From Acanthamoeba lenticulata (taxonomy: Eukaryota > Discosea > Longamoebia > Acanthamoebidae): 29,337 bases of DNA. Shown in pieces: positions 1-10,800 of the stretch. A program made the position numbers and the translations under genes. The notes under the pieces were generated by a model. It saw nothing but the letters and a program-made list of their open reading frames with translations, was not told where the DNA came from and searched no databases. Each line of letters starts with the position of its first letter. Position 1 is the first letter of the stretch. Location of the stretch: contig NAVB01001143.1 in NCBI GenBank assembly GCA_002179805.1, positions 1 to 29,337 on the forward strand, written 5' to 3'.

Positions 1-37
1 TGACACGCGTGCGCGTGTGGTGTCCATTCACGTGAAG

Positions 38-679
38 GCGAGGAGACCGAGGAAGGCACCTTTGCCGCACCTAGCCCCCTCGACGTCACTTCCCGACACG
101 TGCTGTCATCTTACACGGCGTACGCCGCCCTCCCCTCTCCTCCTCAAACGCGTGTCCTGGCGAGACTCCTCCTCTTGTTGGCTTCCCCCCCCCCCAATCC
201 GCCCCTTTTCCCTCTTATGTTTTTATCTGTTCCAAGTGCAAGAAGAGCTCTCCTCCTCACATTGGAATATCCCCCGGGGGGGGGGGCGCACCACCCGTGG
301 CAGGCTCAAGGCAGACGAGCAGAAGGAGGAGGACAAAGAAAAGCGCATCTTCTTGCGGAAGAAGATGAAGACACAGAGTCACTTGGACGACACGCCCGAC
401 AAGGTGCGCATTATTAATAGTTATTCTTATTATTTCCTGCCACCCCCTCTTCTTTCCTCCTCTGTCCACCCACATAAGCGACGATCCTCCTAACAACAAG
501 TCTAACACGGTGGCCAGGCCAAGAAAAAGGCCAAGTGGGAAAAGATCTTGGCCCTCACCCACGACACACCTGTGGAATCGCTCAACGATGCCAGTGCCCA
601 CGACCGCGCCTTCTCTCCGCGGGGCGAGAGATCACCCATGCCGCCTCGGCTCACCCGCGACGACGACTACAGCCCCTGA
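38..679 (+). CDS. 3' end of an unrecognised charged protein (5' partial)
   Basis: I do not recognise the product. Three exons can be supported: about 38-119, 304-403 and 518-679, with the stop TGA at 677-679. The introns are 120-303 (donor GTACG, acceptor GGCAG) and 404-517 (GTGCG to CCAG), and phases agree across both junctions. The visible ~114 residues are hydrophilic. An acidic and Ser/Pro-containing stretch is followed by a Lys/Glu-rich segment that looks helical (KADEQKEEDKEKR, then KKAKWEKILAL). A disordered C-terminus ends in LTRDDDYSP. Codon third positions are G/C-rich, as in the neighbouring genes, and I see no frame disruption in the last two exons. The upstream part lies outside the window, and the exact start of the first visible exon is uncertain. 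The gene converges on the SMP-domain gene at 1035. Confidence 0.5.
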
Positions 680-1034
680 CCGGAGCGGGAGGTGATGTTG
701 AACGGGATCGAGGCGCTCGCCCCGCGCTGAGTTGGGAGAGGGCATTTGAAGAACGCGCAAAGCCACGCGTGCCCCAATTAATTGCTAAAAAAAAAAACTT
801 GCCTCTCCTCTCTCCGCACGTGGGGGGGGGGGCAAGGTTGGAGGGGGAAGAGGAGTCGTCTTCTCTTTCTCTCTTTCTACACGGGCCCTGACACGGGCCT
901 CGGCGGCACGGCAGGAGGCGAGATCACACCGGTAGCAGGCGCGGCGGGACCTGGGCGCCCATTGGTCCCTTTTAGTTCAAGCCCGCCACGAGGGGTGTAC
1001 GTGTGTTCGTGTGTGTGTGTGTGCGCACAAGACG
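680..1034. other. convergent intergenic spacer
   Basis: This spacer lies between the stop of the left-edge gene (679) and the stop of the minus-strand SMP-domain gene (1035). It holds a poly-A run at about 787-796, a G run at about 822-832, CT-rich stretches and a short GT tract near 1005-1021. I see no conserved coding segment, no AATAAA on either strand and no RNA gene. Both 3' UTRs must lie here. Confidence 0.5.
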
Positions 1035-4000
1035 TCAAAAGAATACAGACTGGGGGGGGGAGGGGGTACCATCAGCAGCCGGAACGGGTGGGCCAACGTC
1101 CACCTTGGGGGCAGGGCGGGCTGGCACAGGCGGAGGACGCATCGGCGGCGCGGGCATCTCGAGGAGCGGCTTGCTCGGAGCGCCAGGCTTAGCGGGAAGC
1201 GGCGGCGGAAGTTGTTTTTGCTGCTGGGTTTGCTCACTTTCAGCGTCTCTTTCACTCTCGTCGGCGTCTTCTTCATCTTTTAGATCACCATTACCATCGT
1301 CATTCTCCTCGAGCGCGGTGGACGTCATCAAGGGCACCGGCTGGGGAACGTGCTGGATGGTCGACGGGATCTGCTGCAGCTGCATGAGCGGTTCGGCCGG
1401 TCGGGGGGCCAGCGCGGGAGCTGGTGTCGAAGCAGTGTTCGGCGCCAGTGCGGTTGTCTCGACGTTACTCGCGGCAGGAGGGAGCGGCTTATGCGACGGG
1501 AGGGGCGGCGGAGATGACGACATCGTTTCCGCGTGCGCGGTGGTGGTGGAGGACGGTAGTCCGGCAGGGGACGAGGCCGGAGCAGGCGCGGCGGCAGCGG
1601 AAGGCAGGGCAGGCAGCGGGTTGGCTGGGCGCGGGGGAGGTGCGGTCTTTTTCGTCGTTGTCGTCGTCGTCGCGTCTCCGGTCAGAAGCTGCCCCCATGA
1701 AAAGCTGTGCGGCCGCGCTGGCAGCGCCGGCGCGCTGGACGCGATCTCCACACCCTTTCCGCTTGGCGCCGTGGCAGCGACAGGAAGAGTGGGGAGAGGA
1801 AGAGTAGGAGGAGGAGAAAGAGGAGGAGAAGCAGCCCCCGCCACAGAGGCCGGAGCACGAGGCGGGGCTGCGGCCGGGCTGCCACCGCTGGGCGTACCGC
1901 GATCCACGCCACGAGGAGCAGGAGGAGCAGGCCCAGAGGCAAGCTCGGGGCTGCTGGCCGCCTGGCCACCTGACGGCGACGCCGAAGAAGCGTCAGCGGG
2001 GCGCTTCTTGGGCCTGCGCGATGCATGAAAGGAGGCGAGCATCCCCCCCCCCACAAACACACGCCAGACGCACAGACAGACACACACGCGAGAGATTAGA
2101 TCTCCCTACGAATGGCCACCCCAATGGTGCATGGCGCTTGTACTCAACATCTTAAATACATGCAGAAAAAGAAAAAAGAAAAAAAGAAAAAGATCAACAT
2201 ACCGCGGGATGGTGATGTAGCGGCGGTTGGGCATGACAGTCTTCTCGATGAGGATGTTGGTGAGCTTGTTGAGGATAAGGGCGTTGAGCTTGGGGAAGTT
2301 GCGGAGCTGCCGTTTTCCGCCCCCGACTACGCTCTCCAGGCGAATGTCCATCACGGGCACCGAGTAGAAGCTCAACGAGAACCGCTCGGCCGGCCACGGG
2401 GCGCAGTGCACGTGCATCTGCCCATCCGCCCCTCCCCCCAAATTCCGCCGTTTAAAATGATGGTGGTGGTGGTGGTGATGATGAGCCGTGATTGATGTGA
2501 TCTTGATCCTCCCCCGAAGTGGTTTGATTGGTGGTTTGCGGTTTGGACAAAGAGAGATCGCAATCGCGCAAGTCCGAAGACGAGGGGAAGGAGGCGACAC
2601 CTTGCCCGTAAGGGCGTGGAGGGTGGCGGTGAGGCCAAAGGGGATGCATGTCTTCTGGGTGATCCACACGTTCCCGGAAAACTTGACGAAGGCGGGCCGG
2701 TCCTCGCCTCGGTACTCCAGCACCAGGTCGATGCCCTGCTCATGGATCACATCCACCGCCGCGCCGTATAATGGGTGGGGGGGGGTTGGATGGGATGAGG
2801 CATGCGGCGCTCAGGGCCCGTTCCCATTGGACCAAGGGACAGACATTGGGAGTAGAAGGGGGGGGGGTATGACGAGCGCACCAGCTCGCCGGACCGGCGC
2901 TGGGGGAGGATCTTGAGGCCGGTCATCTTGGGCACGAAGTCGCCGAGGCTCAGGTCCACCACGTCGATCCGCTCCTGTCGTGTTCGAGCGAATCCATGAA
3001 TGAATGAGCGAGCGATTTTATTATTATTATTGTATTTTTTGAAGGGGCGGAGAGTCGTAGCGTGCAAGATAGAAAATAGAGATAGAGAACGAAAGCGGCA
3101 AAAAGAGGGGCGGGGATTGGTGAAGAAGGAGGGGGGGGGGAAGCAGGCACCAGGAAACCGGCGAGCTTCTTCTCAGCAAGCTTGGCCTTCATCTTGGTCT
3201 CGAGGAAGGTCTTGATGACTCCCACCAGCTCCTCCGAGTTGCTGTCCGCGTGACGGTTTTAGAAGAGGCACCGCATCCCCCCCTCATTTGGGGGGGGGGG
3301 GAAGGGACGGAGGGGAAGGGCAAGCCGGTGGTACCGGAAGTTGAACCAGAAGCGGGAGGTGAGGGCATTGAACCACTCGGCAGTCTCGATGCGCAGAAAC
3401 TCGTTTGCCGCTCCGGCTGGTTCTTCCGCCCCGTTGCTCTCCGCTGAGGCGGAGGCGGGGGGAGGAGCTGTGCCAACGCCGCGTCATGGCCACATCCACA
3501 AAAGGCACATATTAAGTTATCAACATCGCCCAGCCCCCTTCGCTTCGCTTCCCCGTACCAGTGTGGCCTTCAGCCTCGGTTGCGTCGGCGCCGGTCGTCA
3601 AGCCGCCCAGTTCGGTGAAGCTTCACCACCCCGCCACCACCGCAATCACCACGACAAGCATCACCATCACCACCATCCCCGCGCAAGAGTGCTGTAAGCG
3701 TTTCATGCGGGCATGCAAGCATGGTAGGCATTGAGAGAAGCCCCGACATCCCGGTTCCTCCCATCGTACGTTGCGGAAGCGGGCGGAGACGATGACAAGA
3801 GGGCCGGTGACGAGGCGCTGCTGCGCGGGGAAGTGGTCCCTGAAGAGGAAGAGGTGCCCTCCTGCTGGTGCTGCTCGGATGAGGGCGGTGACGATAACGA
3901 GGAGAGGTTTTGAAGGTTGTGACGTACAAGAGAAGATGATGATGATGATGATGAAATTAAGGAAGACGAGGACAAAGACGACGACGAAGACGAAGAAGAA

Positions 4001-5928
4001 CGAGTGCCAGCCACAAGCGCCGTGTGCCAGAGGGCCGCATACTCGGCGGAATCGGCGATGAGGTAGATGTGGTCCCGTCCCGGCGTCAGCTCGCACGCCC
4101 TGATGAAGAGGAATGGTGAGCGGTCTGGAGAGGAAGAAGTCGAGGGCGGGGAGAGGGACAAAAAGGATGTGTACACCGGCTGCCTGGAGGGGGGGGGGTT
4201 TGGCGTACTGGCGGTAAAGCTTGATGCCGTTCTTGGGGCGCTGCACCAGCTCGGCGGTGCATCCGCGCAGATCGACCTCCCACTTCTCGGTGGCAGCGAG
4301 GATCTGCCGCACACGCAACCGCACACAGAAGAACAGTACTCAATCAGATTGGATCATCAGGGGGTTGATGAATCTTAAGAAGAGGAGAGGGCAAGCGGCC
4401 GCACCTTCTCAGTGTTGTAGGTGGCGAGCACCGCCGATTTTACCGTCGCGAAGCGCTTTTGGACTTGCTTGGGATCATCCTCGCGTTGGATGCGCACCCA
4501 CCCGTGCGTTCCCTCCGCCGTCACGGTGGGCTGGCCGCCGGCGTCGAGCGGGAGCGGGAGAAGGGGTGGAAGATGGCAGGTCAGTTTTAGTGAAGGGCAC
4601 GCGGGGGGGGAGGGCACCTTGTAGCCACGCAGTTCCTGGAAGGCGGTGAACATGCGACCCTTTGTCGAGAGAAGGCTGGCGGCGGCCGTTTGCGCAGGCG
4701 CTTTGGGCTGAGGCGAAGCAGTAGAGCTGGTAGGCTCGTAGGGGCTGCAGATCTTGCACAGCGCATGATACCTGGTCCACGGTGACAAGGTATGGCCGCG
4801 CCGTCAGCTGTGATGATAGCAATGACGGGCAGGAACGAGCAAGCAGTGTGGGAGGACAAGCGCACCAGCGGTTCTGCTCCGTCTGGGAGGCAGTAAGGAT
4901 GTAGATGTAGTCGGACTTGCCGGCCACCTTGCGGTTGTTGTGGCTGATTTCGACGGCAAAGGGCAACTGCACACAAGATTTGCAAAAGAAGAATGAAATG
5001 AATGAATAAACATTAACACCAACCACAAAAAAAAAAAAAAAAGGTAACGCCAAGGGGTCCTCCTCGGGGCTTCGGGCCAAGGAGTGGGCGTGCCTTGGTT
5101 CCTTCACCGTTGTCCATCGTGCGCACGAGGCAACCGTCGAGGCCGATGATCTGGTACTCGTCCACAGGGTCTCCTTCCTGCGGGACATCACCACGACAGC
5201 CACGCGCGCGTCGGTACGCATAGAAAGAGGGGAGGGAGGCGGAGAGAACGATAGCCACATACGCGCGGCCCGTAGTAGAGCTCCATGTCGCGGACGAAAG
5301 CGTAGTAGGCTTGCCGCGTCTTTCGCTTGCCCGCCATCTGGAGGCTGATCCACCCGGACACGAGACATTCGTCCCTTTCCTCCGCGTCCTGTTCACCATC
5401 GTCTGCTGTGACGCCCCTCTTGATTGGTGTATGCGTGTGTAGTTGAGTGGCACTCTAGCGCGCGAACAAGCATTGCGGGAGAGGTGAAGCTGCACCTCCG
5501 CCTCACCCTGAGAGGGTGACGAGGAATCGACAGGCGCGGGCATGGCGGGAGGGCGCGTGCGCGGCGCGTTAAAGCCTGGCGCGTAGAGGGCGGCTTGCCG
5601 CAAGAGTTCTGCGTGGTCGCCATTGATCTGTGCGTCGAGCGGCGGCGGTTCAAACGGCACGTCGCCTCGCTCTACTGCTTCACCATACTCTTTACTTCTC
5701 TGGGCCGCTCTAATAAATATCAATGATATTATTTTCATGTTTCAAGTAAGTAGTCCACTTGGGCAACAAGATAAAAGAATAATGAGGATAATCATACGCC
5801 TGTTGCGACTGAAGCTGTGCTTGTTCAGCACGTTCCAAGAGGAGCACACCAATGTAGGCTGCTAGGGCTAATGATACGACGCCGCCCAACACAAAGGAGC
5901 CTGCAAGCAACCACAGCAGTCCCAGCAT
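1035..5928 (-). CDS. ER-anchored TM-PH-PH-SMP lipid-transfer protein (NVJ2/TEX2-like)
   Basis: Predicted product about 1035 aa. SMP proteins of this type (yeast NVJ2, animal TEX2) move lipids at ER contact sites. Domains in order: a TM helix at residues ~3-30 (LGLLWLLAGSFVLGGVV); PH1 ~125-222 (SGWISLQMAGK, DMELYYGP, FAVEISHNN, SQTEQNRW); PH2 ~275-380 (HGWVRIQ, KWEVDLRGC, RDHIYLIAD, ALWHTAL); a poly-Ser linker; SMP ~495-705 (ETAEWFNALTSRFW, DVVDLSLGDFVPKMTGLKI, FVKFSGNVWI, FSLSFYSVPVMDI); and a disordered Pro/Ala/Ser-rich tail of ~325 aa. Exons: 5928-5798, 5709-5507, 5405-5263, 5177-5094, 4966-4866, 4771-4618, 4530-4405, 4303-4209, 4099-3770, 3620-3559, 3467-3335, 3241-3151, 2974-2882, ~2768-2601, 2417-2203 and 2013-1035. 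The intron after 5094 seems to use a GC donor. The acceptor before ~2768 lacks AG. The tandem PH arrangement and long tail are unusual. The family call is firm; the orthologue is not. Confidence 0.85.
3934..3953. repeat. GAT/ATC trinucleotide tract encoding poly-Ser
   Basis: About six GAT units lie inside exon 9 of the minus-strand SMP gene. Read on the coding strand they give consecutive TCA codons, part of a poly-Ser linker between PH2 and the SMP domain. The flanking sequence is also Ser-rich, so this is a coding microsatellite and probably length-polymorphic. Confidence 0.8.
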
Positions 5929-5967
5929 CACAAGGCAAGACACGTGACACCAGCAGCGTCGTTGACT
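5929..5967. promoter_or_regulatory. 39-bp divergent promoter with a CACGTG palindrome
   Basis: Only 39 bp separate the predicted ATG of the minus-strand SMP gene (5928) from the ATG of the plus-strand UNG gene (5968). The interval contains the E-box/G-box palindrome CACGTG at 5941-5946, which could serve both directions. Both starts rest on exon reconstruction. An in-frame upstream ATG for the SMP gene exists at 5982, but it would overlap the first UNG exon. Confidence 0.5.
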
Positions 5968-7740
5968 ATGTTCGGTATGCAATTTGTTCCAGTTTTCTGC
6001 TTCTATTTTTCGTTCTTCTCTTGTGGTTTTTTTATTTCGCTCATTTTTGATTTTTTTAGTCGAAAATTTTACAAGTGCTTTACACGTTGCGGGGAACGCG
6101 TCTCAGCGTACGCCACAGATCCAGTTCGAGACATGCAAGGGTATGGAGTTTCCTGTCCTTTTTTCAAACGTGCTAGCACTTATTCGCGAACGCCTGCAGA
6201 GAATGGGCGGCAAACAAATCCTGGCTGCAGTCGGACGCAGCAAAGGCCTTTTTTCTTTCATCTTTACTGCGCAAGAATGGACGTCTGTCCCAGGGCGAGG
6301 TGGCCGCACTCAAGGTGCAGAAAAACTCGTGTTTTTTTGGTTGTAACCCTCTCAACATGTTCTTCTCTCCTTTCCATATAAGAACCTTATTATCGGCCGG
6401 GAAGAGAGCGTGAGCTGTGTGCTTCAAGCATTTGAACTCATGGGCGACGACTTTGACGAGCTTGAGGACAACTTCAAACACCTGTGCAAATGTACGACCT
6501 TTCCCTCCCGCGCAAAGGAGGTAAAGCTTACGTGGCCACGCGCAGACGAGGAGGAGAAAAGATCTGGCAACGTCATAGCTGCGTCGTTCCCTCCCTTGAT
6601 CCACTACTCGACGAGTTTGTCAAGTTTCAGCGTTTTGGCCGCGCCTGACACTGCACTTGGGAGCGCTGGTATCACCGACCCTGGCTGGCTCCGGCATCTG
6701 GCTCCTGAGTTCGCCAAGGTGCGCCGCTCTTAGCTGTCGCGCGCCAACTCGTCCACAACACACTCACCCCTTCTTCAGGCCTACTTTCAATCACTTCAAG
6801 AGGCTGTTGCAGAGGAACGGAAAACGCACACGGTGTATCCTCCGATGGATTGTGTCTACAACGCGTTTAACTACACCCCGCTCGATCAAGTGCTCTATCT
6901 GCCTCCTGGACTCGAGAAGGGCCAACGTTGGCCTCACCGTTTTCTTTTGTGTGTGTGTGTGTGTGTGGTGTTGGGGGGTAATCGGTACGCCAGGTGAAAG
7001 TAGTAATCCTGGGCCAAGACCCCTACTTCAACGAGGGTCAAGCCCACGGCCTTGCCTTCTCTGTCAACCGCGGCGTACCGATCCCGCCCTCACTCCGCAA
7101 GATCTATTCCGAGCTCGAGCGTAGCATCCCTGGATGGAAGCGACCCAATCATGGTTGTCTTACAGAGTGGGCCCAGCGAGGTGTCCTGTTGCTGAATGCA
7201 ACGTACGAGCCGTTCCTGTCTCTCAGTTCCCCTCGCGTGTTTCTCGCTTGCGAGCCTTGCTTCCCCAAATCACCCTGGGATGATCCCACGCGTGCTGCAG
7301 GTTGACCGTTCGGGCGGGTCAACCCAACTCCCACGCCAAGTTCGGATGGCAGACCTTCACTGATGAGGTCATCAAGTACGCGTGTCTCCCTCGTTGTGGG
7401 CGACGGCCTTGAACCTAACAAACAACAACGCGCGGTAGCGTGTTGAATCGCGAGCGCGAGGGGGTCGTGTTCCTCCTGTGGGGCGAGTTTGCCCAGAAAA
7501 AGGGGCGCCTCGTCGACGAGTCGCGGCACCGTGTCCTGCGTGGCCCGCACCCGTCTCCATTGGTGCCTTCCCCCGTTTTCTCGCGTTTTCGTGTTTGCAC
7601 TCACACCTGTACACTTTCTGCTGTGCTGTGTGTGTGGCGTGCAGGCGCGTGGATTTGAGGGCTGCAATCACTTCGTGCAGTGCTCTGAGCTTTTGCGCTC
7701 TCTGGGCCAGCACCCGGTGGACTGGTCCCTGACGCCCTGA
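5968..7740 (+). CDS. UNG: uracil-DNA glycosylase, family 1, with an extra N-terminal helical domain
   Basis: Excises uracil from DNA to start base excision repair. Predicted 383 aa from exons 5968-5974, 6060-6140, 6202-6314, 6383-6718, 6779-6889, 6994-7202, 7301-7375, 7439-7562 and 7645-7740. The catalytic domain (from residue ~165) matches the family throughout: [21 protein letters not shown] with the water-activating Asp225, [21 protein letters not shown] (uracil-binding Asn284), [12 protein letters not shown], the HPSPL Leu-loop His348, and the end HPVDWS. Odd points: motif A reads GQDPYF where GQDPYH is usual, and the Leu-loop continues as HPSPLARGFEGC. Residues ~30-105 form an additional helical segment ([39 protein letters not shown]). 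It is in frame with the glycosylase through exon 4, although a separate small gene cannot be excluded without transcripts. The start was chosen because the 7-nt first exon joins in phase. Confidence 0.92.
6949..6967. repeat. GT dinucleotide tract
   Basis: A run of about nine GT units sits in the UNG intron 6890-6993, shortly before the acceptor at 6993. It is non-coding. Confidence 0.8.
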
Positions 7741-7862
7741 GCTGGTCTGGCTCGTTACCCCGTTCTGCTTGAAAAGACAGTGCGGAAATTTGGGCAAAAA
7801 TAAGGAAGAGAAAATCAATCTTCTTTCGATCTTTTCGTGTCTTTTTTGATGGACCAACATTA

Positions 7863-10800
7863 ATGGAGCTTGACCTTGAGACCAACGAAGGGGAGAATCC
7901 TTTGGAGGAGCCACAAAGACGGCAATACAGTAGCCACTTCTTCTGCCATGGAGACACTCTGGCCTCAGTGGCCATGCGGTACAAGATGGAACTGGACGAC
8001 CTCCTCAAGGTATGGCCGTACGCCGGCAGGCAGACAACTCCGACCTGTGTTGGGCCACGTTGCCTGACGAAATTGTCCAGGTTAACAAGCTCAACAAGTG
8101 GAGCCATGTGCGCACGGGCCAGATCCTTTACGTGCGTGCCTCACCTTCCGTGGGTCGACGCGTAGGTACGCTAAGCTTCTGCACGCTGTGTCGCGTGTGA
8201 GTGAATGCTCATCTACGCGCGACAGTCGGACAAACGCATCGCGAAGCCACCGAAGTGCTACCGCTGGGCGGCGGCAGTGGCACCAACGCCGAACGCAGGT
8301 ACTGGTGCTCTTCCTCACCCTGACCGCCCTCACGCCTAGTAGAGGAGCTGAGCGAGCGTGATTGTCGCACTTCCACAAGGAGCAACAGTTTGGACGAAGA
8401 TCGACATGCCCTGGACAGGAGCTCTCTCCATGACCTCTCCAAGAGCGCTGGTACTCTCATGAGAGTGGTCGATCATGGCCATCATTCCTCTCTGCTTATG
8501 GTCTTCTGAACCTGCCTCTGCTCTCTCTCCTTTCCTGCATGTTCACTTTCAGGACTGGCAGAGGAGGAAATCCTCTTGGAGCAGGCTGGTCAGCGTCACA
8601 TGAACAAGTCCTTGAGCTTTGGCGGCAAACAGAGACAACAGAGCAAGCTCCTCATGGATGCTGCGCAGACTGCATCCGACGTCTACCGTGATGAGCGCGT
8701 TCAGTACTCGCAAGGCTCCGATCACGTGCGTCCTCTTCCACTTCTTTTGCCAAGGACCTGTATGCTAGTGACCACCGGCTGAGCCTCACCACCTTTCTGT
8801 CTGTGTGGATTGACTGCCCGCAGGTGTTGGGCATCTTGGTGGTCACCTCTTGGCGACTCATCTTCCAACCTTCACTTGACGACCTTGCCGTGCAGAAGAA
8901 TGGGTACTCCTTGCACCGTTGATCCATAGCCAGCCAAGTTGTTCCTGTTGCTTACATCGGAGCTCCAGATTTCTGCATTACCAACTCAACATCTCGATTC
9001 GGGACATCTATGATTGCTCTGGTATGTGTGGTGCATTCAACTTTATGATGATACTTTGCCGAGAGGTCTCACCGTGCGTGGCTTGTGGTTGCGCAACAAA
9101 GAGGAGGTGGAGCTCGCATCAGCGCAGTGTCTTTCTTCGAAGGAAACGTATGTGCAAATATGCGTGAAGCAAAAGGTGGGACAAGGTCGTGCCCATAACA
9201 AAGTGGTCAACGGCAAGATCCTCTACTTTCAGGTCTCCCGCCAGAGGCACGACCCCAACCCCGAGTTTCCTGTCTTTTCTTTTCCTCCCCCCAAAATAAT
9301 ATCCTGGGAGAAAAAATAGCGAAGAAAAGAACGAAAGAGGAAAGAAACATTCAGGGGAGGGGGCCTATGCACCCGACGCGAGAAGAGAACCATGGTACGC
9401 AGCATGGACGAAGTTATGCTGCAGCCACATACTTCTCTGGAAAGTACGGAAAATTGGGCTGTTCAAATTCAAAACAACCAGGGCACTTGAGACTGGGCCA
9501 AACTTAATAATCAAACAAAAAACAGTAAATCTTTTCACGCGAGGTGTCACAAGAAACTGACGTCCTTATTGGAGTACAGGAGTAGAGCACTCGTGCAAAA
9601 GTTGACCGCAGCAATGGAGAAGCATAAGGCTTCCAACGCTCTGGCTCACAACCGACAACAAAAGGCGTCTGTATCGCTCCCTCGACGGTACCGTTCTCTG
9701 CTTTTTGCTTGGATCCGGGCACGGCAAGAGAGTCCGCACAACGACATGCGCAAGTCGCTGATGTCGCACAATACGGGTGCAGGTCGATGATGGTCTCGCC
9801 AGCAGCGCCTGTGCTCGGTCCAGCGGCAGGCCCCGTTCTGCAAGGCGGGCCTTCATCTCTCCTCCTCATCGACGACATCCGGGCGGTAGCGCTTCACCTC
9901 CTCCTCCTCCTCCTCCTCCTTCTCCGGTCTTGCACGCTGCAGCTCTCTTCCCTTCTCCTCCCATCTCCTCCCCATCCATTGGGCGTTCACCACCAGTCCC
10001 CTGATCCGGGTGCCGGTTTTGGTTTGGGGGCGGGGGATGATCAGATCCAGCACATGCTTCCCTCGCGTGAGCGAAGCTGCGACTGGCAGCTACTCTACAG
10101 GTGCCCCCCCCCCAAATCCCTCCTCCCATCTGCCCAATGTTCTCGTGAAGTGGGGCACCTCCCGCGCACGAGAGGTCACTCACTGATCCCCTCCTTTGGG
10201 GCGGACTCATCCCGGCCACACACACACACACACGCCCGTACAGCTCGGACAAGCACGGAGTCTCCATCAACACATTCTACCAGCGGACGCGCAACAAGGG
10301 CCCGACTGTGATCATCGTGGAGGATGCTATGCACCACGTACCCCCTCCTCCTCCTTGCGCAAGCACCCGCCCTCCAGTTCATAACGCTTGGGCTCACAAG
10401 CGGGGCGCACCGTCTCGCCTGGTCTCGGCAGGTATTCGGGGCCTTCTGCAGCGAATCGTGGCAGGTGTCGGACAAGTATTACGGCACCGGCAATTCGTTT
10501 TTGTACATGGTAACCCGCTCTCTCTCTCTCTCTCTCTACCCCACCATGTTACCACCATTACCACCACCACCAGCAGCAGCTTTGCTTGCTGCGTTGCCCA
10601 ATCAATGCAGGGCGCGCACCAGGAACGAAGTGCTTCACGAGAACAGGCCATGCCCTGCGCTCACGGCGGTTAATTTGGGGGGGGGGATGTGGCAGCTTTA
10701 CCCGAAGAAGGCGTTCTTCCTCTGGGCGGGAGTCAACAACTTTGTGCAGCTCTGCGGCGAGGACTTCATTTCAGTGGGCGGGTACCGCTACCCGACCATC

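Noticed and set aside
1003..2028. A 341-codon plus-strand open frame opposite the Pro-rich exon of the SMP gene
   Set aside because: It is the antisense image of a GC-rich, Pro/Ala-coding exon. It encodes Gly/Ala-rich low complexity with no domain, while the minus strand continues a conserved protein.
6490..6648. A 52-codon frame starting ATG TAC GAC inside UNG exon 4, with plausible residues ([11 protein letters not shown]) and a stop
   Set aside because: The frame that joins the upstream helical part to the glycosylase is open throughout exon 4 and keeps phase at both splice sites. This frame overlaps it and leads nowhere.
9269..9553. A separate small gene between the GRAM and TLDc parts (open frames around 9390-9480)
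   Set aside because: The frames are short, have no bias or motif, and contain stops. Phase-consistent exons on both sides support one gene.
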